Shown here: piece by piece, positions 53,286 to 62,018 of the stretch | How positions within the stretch are numbered: position 1 is the stretch's first letter | Layout: every line of letters starts with the position of its first letter | Assembly (NCBI GenBank): GCA_028288725.1 | Contig: JAQGIC010000124.1 | Coordinates: 1 to 62,217, forward strand | Direction of reading: 5' to 3' | Source: Rhodospirillales bacterium | Lineage (GTDB): Bacteria; Pseudomonadota; Alphaproteobacteria; ATCC43930; CGMCC-115725 | Length of the DNA stretch: 62,217 nt | The notes under the pieces: model-generated | Database searches by the model: none | Told to the model about the DNA's origin: nothing | Seen by the model: only the letters and a program-made list of their open reading frames with translations | Translations under genes and position numbers: made by a program

Positions 53286-54410
53286 GTGACCGAGTTCGTC
53301 CTGGAAGATGGACCGCCGACCCATGGATCGAGCCGAATTCTCGCCCTGGCCGGCATGCTTCTTTTGGTTGCAACCATCCTCATGACCGGGTTCATCATCT
53401 GGGACCTGCGGGACGACACCATCAATCGGTATCGTCAGGACATGGATACGCTCGGGCTGGCGTTGGCCGAACAGAGCGAACGCTCGATGGATAGCGTCGA
53501 TCTGGTGCTCCAGCAGATCCAACAGCAGATAGACGCGCTCAGGATCGCGACCCCGTCCGAATTTTCCAGCCGGCTCGGGGGCGACGAGTTCGGGCGCGTC
53601 TTGCGCGACCGGGGCCGAACGGCCGTTCAAGCCGACGGCTTCGTGCTGGTCGACAGCGGCGGCTATCTGATCAACTCATCCAACGGCATGGCCACGACGC
53701 AGGTCAACCTGTCCGACCGGGACTACTTCGTGCATTTCCTGAAGGACGACGACAAGTCGAGCTTCATCGGCCGACCGGTGCCGAACCGGCTGACGGGCGA
53801 ACGGGCATATTACGTCGTGCGCAGGATCGACAGCGCCGCCGGCGAATTTCTCGGCCTGATCGTGGCCCGCATGGAACTTGCCTCGTTCGAGCGCCAATAT
53901 AATGCGGTGGTGCCGCCCGATGGCGGTTCCATCGCGCTTTTTCGGCGCGACGGAACGATCCTGGCACGCGCGCCGGAGGGCCATGCGGCGATCGGCACGA
54001 AGATCTCCCCGGCATCCCGGTGGTGGCGCGTCGTCGAACACGGCGGCGGCAGCTATCGGTCGTCGGGTCAATTCGAAGAGGAAGCCCGTATCGTCTCCAT
54101 CCATCTGGAGAAGCGGTTTCCCCTCGTCCTCGGCGTAACGGTCCTGGAAGAGGCGGCACTCAACCATTGGCGATGGCAGGCGATGATCATCGGCGCCGCG
54201 TTCCTCGTCATTTCGCTGTGCGCCGGCTTCGTCCTCTATTGGTCGCTCCGGCAATACCGTCAGCTCCAGGCCTCGGCGAGGAAGCTGGTCCTGCACAATG
54301 TCGAACTGCAGGACAATCGGAGGCGGCTGGAACAGCAGGCGGGCGCCGCGGCGGCGATCCGGGTCAGCGAGCGGAAGCTGGTCGCTGAAGCGAAAGCCTT
54401 GGAGAAGTGA
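53286..54410 (+). CDS. Membrane Cache-domain sensor without an output domain (GTG start)
   Basis: The 374-residue protein has TM1 (about 18-39), a periplasmic dCache_1/PDC sensor domain (about 45-290, with DGFVLVDSGGYLI and DRDYFVHFLKDD) and TM2 (about 296-320), then a roughly 50-residue coiled coil ending in EAKALEK. In relatives this coiled coil leads into a histidine kinase or GGDEF domain; here a TGA follows and no such domain is coded downstream in any frame. GAGGAG is upstream of the GTG. It may be a stand-alone sensor or a truncated gene. Confidence 0.82.
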   Translation: MTEFVLEDGPPTHGSSRILALAGMLLLVATILMTGFIIWDLRDDTINRYRQDMDTLGLALAEQSERSMDSVDLVLQQIQQQIDALRIATPSEFSSRLGGDEFGRVLRDRGRTAVQADGFVLVDSGGYLINSSNGMATTQVNLSDRDYFVHFLKDDDKSSFIGRPVPNRLTGERAYYVVRRIDSAAGEFLGLIVARMELASFERQYNAVVPPDGGSIALFRRDGTILARAPEGHAAIGTKISPASRWWRVVEHGGGSYRSSGQFEEEARIVSIHLEKRFPLVLGVTVLEEAALNHWRWQAMIIGAAFLVISLCAGFVLYWSLRQYRQLQASARKLVLHNVELQDNRRRLEQQAGAAAAIRVSERKLVAEAKALEK

Positions 54411-54630
54411 CGCCGTGCGCTTTTGACAACAGCACAACGGAAGCAGCCCGCCATCCGGCGTTTCATCGCGGCCGGCCCCTCGCACCTGCAACATAATTGA
54501 CGCACAAGCCGCCCGACCGGCAGGAATCCGCCTGCCCCCGTCGCTTTCCCGGACCCTTTCCCGCTGCTGACGACTTAATATCCCGGGTCGCGCGGGTCTC
54601 ATGCGGCGGCGTCCGGTCGAAAGGCAAGTC

Positions 54631-55557
54631 ATGGCGGTCCTGAGCGCCTCCTCCCAGCGGTCTTCGTTGGAACCGCAGCGCTTCACCGTGCGGCACGTCA
54701 GCGCCTACAGCTATTCCGAACCGGTCGGCTTCGGCGAACACCGCATGATGTTCCGCCCGCGCTCCAGCCACGATCTGCGCCTGGTCGCGACCACCCTGCT
54801 GATCACGCCGACCCCGGCGCGGCTCCACTGGCTGCATGACGTGTTCGACAATTCGGTGGCGGTCGCGAGTTTCGACACGCAAGCGGCCGAGCTGCGGTTC
54901 GACAGCCGGGTGACGCTGGAACATACCGAGACGCCGCTGCCGGATTATTCGCTGGAGCGCTATGCCGCGATCTGGCCGTTCATCTATACCGATGCCGAGG
55001 CGTCGGATCTGGTGAAGGCGCGCAACCGGCAATATCCCGACCGGGATGTCGATGCCTGGGCGCGCTCGTTCCTCCCGCCCGACGGCACCATGGCCACGAT
55101 GGCGCTGCTGCGCGCCATCACCCAGAACATCAAGAGCACGTTCCGCTATGTCCGGCGCAACGAAAAGGGCGTCAACCACCCGGCCGAGACGTTGCATCAC
55201 CGCAGCGGCAGCTGCCGGGATTTCGCCGTGCTGATGATGGAGGCGGCGCGCTCGCTCGGCCTCGCCGCCCGCTTCGTCAGCGGCTATATCTTCGTGCCGG
55301 ATCACGATGCGACCCAGGGCGGTGGCGCCACCCATGCCTGGCTGCAGATCTATCTGCCCGGCGCCGGCTGGGTCGATTTCGATCCGACCAACAGCATCGT
55401 CGGCAATCGCCACCTGATCCGCGTCGCCGTCGCCTGGGACCATCAGCAGGCCCTGCCGCTATGGGGCACCTGGAGCGGGGCACCCCACGCGTTTCAAAGC
55501 CTCGACGTCGAGGTCAGCGTCACACGGGAACCCTCGTTGGAAGGCACCCATTCATGA
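54631..55557 (+). CDS. Transglutaminase-like protein 1
   Basis: The 308-residue cytoplasmic protein has an N-terminal bacterial transglutaminase-like beta domain (RHVSAYSYSEPVGFGEHRMMFRPR) and the papain-like core with Cys195 (HRSGSCRDFAVL), His235 (GGGATHAWLQIYLPG) and Asp251 (WVDFDPTN). The complete triad suggests peptidase or transamidase activity. AAAGG precedes the ATG at 54631. It overlaps the second transglutaminase gene by four bases (ATGA). Confidence 0.88.
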   Translation: MAVLSASSQRSSLEPQRFTVRHVSAYSYSEPVGFGEHRMMFRPRSSHDLRLVATTLLITPTPARLHWLHDVFDNSVAVASFDTQAAELRFDSRVTLEHTETPLPDYSLERYAAIWPFIYTDAEASDLVKARNRQYPDRDVDAWARSFLPPDGTMATMALLRAITQNIKSTFRYVRRNEKGVNHPAETLHHRSGSCRDFAVLMMEAARSLGLAARFVSGYIFVPDHDATQGGGATHAWLQIYLPGAGWVDFDPTNSIVGNRHLIRVAVAWDHQQALPLWGTWSGAPHAFQSLDVEVSVTREPSLEGTHS

Positions 55558-56360
55558 AGCTCCGCGTCGGCTACGAACTGATCTACGAATGTCCGCAACC
55601 GACCCCGATGATGCTGATGCTGAACACGCATTATACGCGCGTGGATCATATCGTGGTGGCCGACCTGCTGCGGACCGATCCGCCGGTGTCGATCCGGCAA
55701 TATCGCGACGGGTTCGGCAATCTGTGCGCGCGCATCGTGGCGCCGCCGGGCCGGATCACGCTCTCGACCACCGCGATGCTGGAGGTGGATGCGGAACCGG
55801 AGCGACGCCCGGCCGAAGGCTGGCAGCATCCGGTCGAGGACCTGCCCGACGATAGCCTGATGTTCCTGCTGGGCAGCCGCTATTGCGAGACCGATCTCCT
55901 GTCGAACATCGCCTGGGGCCTGTTCGGCCAGTCGGCGCCGGGGGCGGCACGGGTCCAGGCGATCTGCGATTTCGTCCATAACCACATCCAGTTCGGCTAT
56001 GCCCACGCGCGGCCGACCAAGACCGCGTGGGAAGCCTACCAGGAACGCCAGGGCGTGTGCCGCGACTATGCCCATCTGGCGGTGACGCTCTGCCGGGCCA
56101 TGAACATTCCGGCGCGCTATTGCACCGGCTATATCAGCGACATCGGTACGCCCAAGCCCTGGACGACGATGGATTTCGCCGCCTGGTTTGAAGCCTATGT
56201 CGGCGGCACCTGGCAAACCTACGACCCGCGCAACAATGTCCCGCGCATCGGCCGCGTGCTGATGGCCCGCGGCCGCGACGCGGCCGACGTGGCGCTCAGC
56301 AACATTTTCGGGCCGAACAATCTGGTGAAGTTCGAGGTGGTGTGCGGGCCGGAGGCGTAA
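55554..56360 (+). CDS. Transglutaminase-like protein 2 (catalytic His not seen)
   Basis: The 268-residue protein is a paralogue of the upstream gene. It has the N-terminal YELIYECPQPTPMMLML domain and the core Cys169 (RQGVCRDYAHLAVTLCRA). At the place of the catalytic His the sequence is MDFAAWFEAYVGG, so Ala209 replaces His, and the Asp position is in YDPRNN. Catalysis may be lost or may use another residue; I cannot exclude that this is a subfamily trait. Translation is coupled to the upstream gene. Confidence 0.85.
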   Translation: MKLRVGYELIYECPQPTPMMLMLNTHYTRVDHIVVADLLRTDPPVSIRQYRDGFGNLCARIVAPPGRITLSTTAMLEVDAEPERRPAEGWQHPVEDLPDDSLMFLLGSRYCETDLLSNIAWGLFGQSAPGAARVQAICDFVHNHIQFGYAHARPTKTAWEAYQERQGVCRDYAHLAVTLCRAMNIPARYCTGYISDIGTPKPWTTMDFAAWFEAYVGGTWQTYDPRNNVPRIGRVLMARGRDAADVALSNIFGPNNLVKFEVVCGPEA

Positions 56361-56525
56361 CCCTTCGCCAGCGTTAAATGCTTGTTCACGCCCGCCCGGC
56401 ACCATTGCGTCCGGCACCATCATGGGGCGCGCGTCGCTGGGCGGCCGTTCGACGCCGCCGCCATGCTGCAGACCATCGCGCTGTGGATCAAGCAGGCACG
56501 GGCACGGGTTTAACGGAGCGCACAT

Positions 56526-57263
56526 ATGGCGAAACCGGTCGGCTTCGGCGATCTGCCGCCGCCGCTTCAGGACTATCTGGACAAGGTCTACCAGCGGGCC
56601 GATGCGCGCATCGGCGCCGTGATCGCGCGCCACGGCCTGGCGCCCGGCCTATCCGGAGCCCTCGCGGTCGAGCGGGTCGCGATCCTGGCGGACGAGTTGG
56701 CCCCGGTCGCCGAACTGGTGGCGGCCGGCGGTGCCGAAATCGCCTGCCGCAAGGGCTGCGCCTTCTGCTGCAGCCACACCGTCGACGTGACCCCGGACGA
56801 GGTTTTCGCTATCGCGGACTATCTGGCGCGCCAGCTCGATCCCGATCAATTGGCTGCGGTCAAGCGACGGGCGGCGGCGGCCGATGCGGTTCTCCACGGG
56901 CTGCCGCCGGTCGAACGTCATGCCAAGCGCCTCTTCTGCCCGGTGCTGGACCCGTCGACCGCGTCGTGCCTGGCGCACCCGGTCCGCCCGAACGCCTGCC
57001 AAGCCTATCTGTCTGTCGATCTGGCCAGATGCGAGGCCGATTTCCACGAGCCGCCGCAGCCGGTCGAACAACCGACCGTCGCACCGATGATCGCGAGCGT
57101 GGTCGACCGCACCTGCAGCTTCGCGCTGGACGATGCCGGCGCGCCGACGCTGTCGCTGGAGCTGATCGCGGCCTTGCTCGCCGCTTGGGGCGAGCCTGAC
57201 GCCGAGGCCCGTTGGTTCGCCGGCGAGGCGATCTTCGCGGGCGCGCGCAGCTTCACATCCTGA
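56526..57263 (+). CDS. YkgJ-type cysteine-cluster protein
   Basis: The 245-residue protein has CRKGCAFCC (Cys74, 78, 81, 82) and a second group in FCPVLDPSTASCLAHPVRPNACQAY. This is the Fe-S/zinc-binding YkgJ (UPF0153) pattern. The function is unknown; some relatives act in metal homeostasis. It ends 11 bases into the antisense ogt gene. Confidence 0.82.
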   Translation: MAKPVGFGDLPPPLQDYLDKVYQRADARIGAVIARHGLAPGLSGALAVERVAILADELAPVAELVAAGGAEIACRKGCAFCCSHTVDVTPDEVFAIADYLARQLDPDQLAAVKRRAAAADAVLHGLPPVERHAKRLFCPVLDPSTASCLAHPVRPNACQAYLSVDLARCEADFHEPPQPVEQPTVAPMIASVVDRTCSFALDDAGAPTLSLELIAALLAAWGEPDAEARWFAGEAIFAGARSFTS

Positions 57264-57756
57264 CGCCCTCATGCGCCAGCAGCCAGCGCTTGCGGTCGAG
57301 GCCGCCGGCATAGCCGGTCAGGTCGCGGTTCTGGCCGATGACCCGATGACAGGCGAGAATGATGGCCACGGGATTGAGCGAATTGGCATAACCCACCGCG
57401 CGGCTGGCCTTGGGTCGTCCGAGCTCGGCCGCGAGCCGGCCATAGGTCGTGACCGTGCCGACCGGGATGGCGCGCAGCGCCCGCCAGCATTGCTGCTGAA
57501 AATCCGTGCCGCCGGTCGTGACGGCCAAGCCGTCGAACGCGGCGAAATCGCCGGCGAGATAGGCCCGCACCCGCGCCGAGGCGCCGAGCGGGTCGGGCCG
57601 CGGGGCCAGGCGGAACGCCCCGTACCGCTTGGTCAGCAGCGCCTTCATGCGCCCCTCGTAGTCGGCATAGTCGAGGGCGACCAGGCTGGTGCCGTCGCAG
57701 GCGACCAGAATTTCGCCGATGGCGCTCGGCACCCGGTCGAAATCGAGTTGGGTCAT
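57253..57756 (-). CDS. ogt: Methylated-DNA--protein-cysteine methyltransferase (variant active site)
   Basis: The 167-residue protein has Cys136 as the alkyl acceptor in LACHRVIG, an arginine finger in ASRAVG and TYGRLAAELGRP. The canonical motif is PCHR; here Ala135 replaces the Pro. It repairs O6-alkylguanine. It starts one base after the alkA stop, with GGAGGA inside alkA, so the two repair genes are coupled. Confidence 0.93.
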   Translation of the reverse strand: MTQLDFDRVPSAIGEILVACDGTSLVALDYADYEGRMKALLTKRYGAFRLAPRPDPLGASARVRAYLAGDFAAFDGLAVTTGGTDFQQQCWRALRAIPVGTVTTYGRLAAELGRPKASRAVGYANSLNPVAIILACHRVIGQNRDLTGYAGGLDRKRWLLAHEGVRM

Positions 57757-57757
57757 G

Positions 57758-58666
57758 TCATCCTCCGGTACTGCCGCCCAGGCTCATCCACAGATGCAGG
57801 GCGGCGTAGGCCCGCCAGGGCCGCCAGGCCTCGGCACGCGCATCCATTTCCTTGAAGCTGGGCAGGACGCCCGCCACCGCCATCGCCTTGCGCAGCCCCA
57901 GATCGCCCGACGGAAAGGCATCGGGTTCCCGCAGCGCGCGCATGGCGATGTAATGGGCGGTCCAGGGCCCGATGCCGGGCAGGGCATCGAGCCGCGCGAC
58001 CAGTTCATCGAGCGGCAGACGCCCCTCGAACAACCCCGGTTCCGCCGAGGCCGCGCGGGCCAGGCCGGCGATGGTCTCCGCCCGCTTGGTCGGGATGCGC
58101 AACACACCCGGATCGGCCGCGACCAGGGCCGCCGGGGTCGGGAAGACCCGGCTCAGGCCCGCCGGCGGCGGTCCATCGTCCAGTTGGAGCGGCGCGCCAT
58201 AGAGGGTCGCCACCCGACCGGCGAGCGTGGTCGCGGCGGCGACGCTGACCTGCTGCCCCAGGATCGCCCGCACCGCCAGTTCGAACGGGTCCCAGGCGCC
58301 GGGCACGCGCAACCCCGGCCGGATGGCGACCATCGGCGCCAGCAGCGCGTCCTGGGCGAATTGGGTCTGGATCGCCGCGATGTCGGTCATCAGATCGAAC
58401 TGCCGCCCCAGCCGGGCGACGATGGCGGGATGGAGCGCTGCATCGGGATGGCGGATGGTGACGCCCAGCGCGCCCTCCCCCCTTTCGCCAGCCCTGTCCG
58501 GCCCGATCTCGATCGTGCCGTGCCGGCCGCCCAGATCGATGGTGCGGCGGTAGGCCAGGCCCGCACCCGCCTCGACGCCCGGAATGCAGCGCGGCGCCAG
58601 GAAGCCTGCGATCAGGGGCCAATCGAACGGCTGATGGACCGCCAGGGGAAAATGAGTATCATTCAT
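57758..58666 (-). CDS. alkA: DNA-3-methyladenine glycosylase II (AlkA type)
   Basis: The 302-residue glycosylase has an N-terminal AlkA_N domain (FPLAVHQPFDWPLIAGFLAPRCIPGVE), the helix-hairpin-helix LPGIGPWTAHYI (about 229-240) and the catalytic Asp255 in FPSGDLGL. It removes alkylated bases. It lacks the Ada regulatory domain seen in some fusions. The ATG at 58666 fits the family; the frame is open upstream to 59074 but runs into the first OppA gene on the other strand. Confidence 0.93.
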   Translation of the reverse strand: MNDTHFPLAVHQPFDWPLIAGFLAPRCIPGVEAGAGLAYRRTIDLGGRHGTIEIGPDRAGERGEGALGVTIRHPDAALHPAIVARLGRQFDLMTDIAAIQTQFAQDALLAPMVAIRPGLRVPGAWDPFELAVRAILGQQVSVAAATTLAGRVATLYGAPLQLDDGPPPAGLSRVFPTPAALVAADPGVLRIPTKRAETIAGLARAASAEPGLFEGRLPLDELVARLDALPGIGPWTAHYIAMRALREPDAFPSGDLGLRKAMAVAGVLPSFKEMDARAEAWRPWRAYAALHLWMSLGGSTGG

Positions 58667-58808
58667 GGCCGGGATACTAGCCGGTACCGCGACGGCGTCT
58701 CGCGGTTTTCGGACACGGTGATTGGTTGCATTCGTTACTGCTTGGTGACCGTAAGCGCTTTGTGGCACCATCCGCCGCCGTTCGCCCAAGAAGCGGCTTG
58801 GAACAGGG

Positions 58809-60413
58809 ATGCCAGACCGAATGAATCTTGCGCGCCGGTTCGGCCTTGTCGCCAGCCTCCTCGTCCTGTCGCTGGGTTGCCTGCCGGCCGACGCCGCGGA
58901 AACCACGCTGCGGCGGACCAATTCCGCCGAACCTGAGTCGCTCGATCCGCAAAAGATCACCGGCCAGTCCGAGGCGAGCGTCGTCGGCGATCTGTTCGAG
59001 CCGCTGATCGCGCTCGATGCCGACCGCCATCCGGTGCCGGGCGCCGCCCAAAGCTGGGACATCTCGGACGACAAGAAGACCTGGACCTTCCATCTGCGGC
59101 CCGGCGCGCAATGGTCCGACGGCAGCCCGCTGACCGCGGCGGACTGGGTCTATTCCTTCCGCCGCCTGGTCGACCCGGCCACCGGTGCGGCCAAATACGA
59201 ACAGATCCACAGCGTGGTGAATGCCGAGGAAATCGCCAGCGGGCGCGAGAAGGACATCACCAAGCTGGGGATCGTCGCGGTCGATGCCGACACGTTGCGC
59301 TTCACGCTCAACCAGCCGCAACTGATCCTGCCGCTGCTGATTTCAGACCATGGCGCCGATCCGGTGCCGCGGGCCGCGGTCGAAAAATGGGGCAGCCAAT
59401 GGACCCGGCCGGGCCATATCCTCTCGAACGGGCCCTATAAGCTGGAAAGCTGGAACCCGCACGACAAGATCGTGCTGATCAGGAACCCGCTGTTTCATGA
59501 CGCCGCCCATGTCGCCATCGACCGGGTCGAGCATTACCCGGTCGATGATGACAATCGCGGCGTGAAACAATATCGCGCCGGCGAGCTGGACTGGGCCCGT
59601 CTGCCCAAGTCGCAACTGGCCTGGGCGCGCAAGGAAATGGCCGGCGAGCTGCACAGCGGCGACGCGCTGTTTCTCTGGTACGTGTTCTTCAACATGAAGC
59701 ACGGAGCACTCGCAGGGCCGGAGCATCAGGCGATCCGCGAGGCGCTGTCGCTCGCGGTCGATCGCCAGACCATCGTGGACAAGATCGACCCGCGCGGGCA
59801 GAAGCCGGCCTATTCGATGATCTCGTCCCTGATGCCGGATTACACGCCGCAGGCTTACGACTGGCAGGCCCTGCCCTATGCCGAACGGCTGACGCGGGCG
59901 AAGCACCTGATGGCGGCCGCCGGCTACGACCCCGCCCATCCGCTGAAGCTGACGCTCAGCTACACCACGAGCGACGATACCCGAACCTATCTGCTGGCGC
60001 TGGGCGCCATGTGGAAGCCGATCGGGGTCGAGGTCACGCTCGATAACATGGAATGGGCGGTCTATCAGACCAAGGTCCGCCAACTGGATTACGAGATGGG
60101 CGTGCTCAGCGAGATTCCCGATTTCGACGACCCGAGCGAATATCTCGTCCCTTACCGGAGCGACGCCGGGCTCTACAATCATTGCGGCTATGCCAATCCG
60201 GCGTTCGACGCGCTGATGGACAAGGCGTCGTTCGCGACCGACCTGCCGGCGCGGCGCGCGGCTCTCGAAGGCGCCGAACGGACCGTGTTGGCCGACTATG
60301 CCCTGGTGCCGCTGCAGTTCGGCGTCGCCAATTATCTGGTCAATCCCCACCTGGTCGGCCGGCGCGACAGCCTGGCCTATCCGCAGACGCGCCATCTCTC
60401 GTTCAAGGACTGA
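58809..60413 (+). CDS. Oligopeptide/dipeptide ABC transporter binding protein, copy 1
   Basis: The 534-residue protein has a signal peptide (about 1-29, ending ADA) and the SBP_bac_5 fold (EPESLDPQK, WTFHLRPGAQWSDGSPLTAADWVYSFRRLVDP and VLADYALVPLQF). A Cys in LSLGC does not fit the lipobox well. It is the first of three tandem copies. An ATG at 58821 is possible. No permease or ATPase gene lies between the copies. Confidence 0.92.
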   Translation: MPDRMNLARRFGLVASLLVLSLGCLPADAAETTLRRTNSAEPESLDPQKITGQSEASVVGDLFEPLIALDADRHPVPGAAQSWDISDDKKTWTFHLRPGAQWSDGSPLTAADWVYSFRRLVDPATGAAKYEQIHSVVNAEEIASGREKDITKLGIVAVDADTLRFTLNQPQLILPLLISDHGADPVPRAAVEKWGSQWTRPGHILSNGPYKLESWNPHDKIVLIRNPLFHDAAHVAIDRVEHYPVDDDNRGVKQYRAGELDWARLPKSQLAWARKEMAGELHSGDALFLWYVFFNMKHGALAGPEHQAIREALSLAVDRQTIVDKIDPRGQKPAYSMISSLMPDYTPQAYDWQALPYAERLTRAKHLMAAAGYDPAHPLKLTLSYTTSDDTRTYLLALGAMWKPIGVEVTLDNMEWAVYQTKVRQLDYEMGVLSEIPDFDDPSEYLVPYRSDAGLYNHCGYANPAFDALMDKASFATDLPARRAALEGAERTVLADYALVPLQFGVANYLVNPHLVGRRDSLAYPQTRHLSFKD

Positions 60414-60420
60414 GCCCCCC

Positions 60421-61998
60421 ATGCGCCTCTTCCCCAGCCTTGCCGCCGGCCTGTTCGCGGCGCTCCTCGCTTCGACGACGGCCCAGGCCGACCAGGTTCT
60501 GCATCGCTATAATTTGGCCGAGCCGGATTCGCTCGATCCGCAAAAGACCAATTCGGCGGAATCGCTCGCGATCGACCGCGAGATGTATACCGGCCTGGCG
60601 GTGCTCGATCCGCACAACAAGCCGGCACCGGGGGCCGCCGAAAGCTGGGACATCGCCGCCGACGGCAAGACCTGGACGTTTCATCTGAGGCACGACGGCA
60701 AATGGTCGAACGGCGATCCGGTCACCGCGGCCGATTTCCTCTTCAGCTTCCGTCGCTTGGTCGACCCCAAGACCGCCGCCGAGGATCCGTCCGATCTGAA
60801 GCAGGTCGTCAATTACGACGACATCGTCGCCGGCAAGGAAAAAGACCTGACCAAGCTGGGCGTCGAGGCGCCGGACCCCTATACGCTGGTGCTGCATCTG
60901 ACCGAGCCGCGCATCGCGCTGCCGTTCCTGCTGACCGACATGCAATTAGTGCCGCTGCACCGGGCCTCGATGGAAAAATCGGGCGACCAATGGACCCAGC
61001 CGGGCCATATCGTCTCCAACGGTCCCTTCGCCATGAAGTCCTGGACGCCGCAGTCGGAGATCGTGCTGGCGAAGAACCCGAATTTCTTCGCCGCCCAGGA
61101 CGTGAAGATCGATGCGGTCCATTGGATGGTCACCGAAAACCTGGATTCCGCACTGACCCGCTATCGCGCCGCCGAGCTGGATTTCATCCCGCTGACCCGC
61201 GTGCATCTGCCCTGGGCCAAGGAGAACATGCCCAATCAGTTGGTCTCGGCGCCGATCAATTCGACGGCCCTGCTGTTCTTCAACATGGCCAAAGGCCCGC
61301 TGTCCCAGGACATCCGCCTGCGCGAAGCCTTCAATCTGGGCATCGACCGCGAAGTGCTGGTGACCAAGATCGATGCACGCGGCGAGCCGCCGGCGTACGG
61401 CATGGTGCCGCCGACGGTCAGCGACTACACCGCGCAAAGCATGCCGTTCAAGGGCACGCCGATGGCTGAGCGCATCAAGCAGGCGAAGGAACTGATGGCG
61501 GCTGCGGGTTATCGCCCCGACCACCCGCTCAGCCTAAATGTGATTTACACGACCGACGAGAGCAACCGGCAGATCCTGCTGGCGATCTCGGCAATGCTGA
61601 AGCCGGTCGGCTTCGACCTGAAACTTCAAAATTCGGAGTGGCAGGTGTTCGTGTCGAACATGAACCAGCGCAACTATGACGTCGGCAATTTCGCCTTGAT
61701 CGGCACCTACGACGATTATGAGAACGGCCTGGACAATTGGCGCTCGGATGCCGGATTTGCCAATCCGGCCGGCTATGCCAATCCGAAGTTCGACGACCTG
61801 TTCCATCGGGGCGGCACGGCCAAGGACATGGCCACGCGGCGCGATCTGATGCAGCAGGCGGAAAAGACCATGCTCGCCGATTACCCGATCGCGCCCCTGG
61901 AGTTCGGCCAGCGCAACACGCTGGTCAACCCGAAGATCCAGGGTTTCGTGGCCGACGTGACCTATCCGCAGTCGCGCTACCTGTCGATCAAGAACTGA
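60421..61998 (+). CDS. Oligopeptide/dipeptide ABC transporter binding protein, copy 2
   Basis: The 525-residue protein has a signal peptide (about 1-23, ending AQA) and the same SBP_bac_5 layout (EPDSLDPQKTN, WTFHLRHDGKWSNGDPVTAADFLFSFRRLVDP). It shares the overall design with copy 1 but differs in much of the ligand domain, so ligands may differ. The start is seven bases after the copy 1 stop. Confidence 0.92.
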   Translation: MRLFPSLAAGLFAALLASTTAQADQVLHRYNLAEPDSLDPQKTNSAESLAIDREMYTGLAVLDPHNKPAPGAAESWDIAADGKTWTFHLRHDGKWSNGDPVTAADFLFSFRRLVDPKTAAEDPSDLKQVVNYDDIVAGKEKDLTKLGVEAPDPYTLVLHLTEPRIALPFLLTDMQLVPLHRASMEKSGDQWTQPGHIVSNGPFAMKSWTPQSEIVLAKNPNFFAAQDVKIDAVHWMVTENLDSALTRYRAAELDFIPLTRVHLPWAKENMPNQLVSAPINSTALLFFNMAKGPLSQDIRLREAFNLGIDREVLVTKIDARGEPPAYGMVPPTVSDYTAQSMPFKGTPMAERIKQAKELMAAAGYRPDHPLSLNVIYTTDESNRQILLAISAMLKPVGFDLKLQNSEWQVFVSNMNQRNYDVGNFALIGTYDDYENGLDNWRSDAGFANPAGYANPKFDDLFHRGGTAKDMATRRDLMQQAEKTMLADYPIAPLEFGQRNTLVNPKIQGFVADVTYPQSRYLSIKN

Positions 61999-62018
61999 GC
62001 GGCAGGAAAGCCCGTTCC

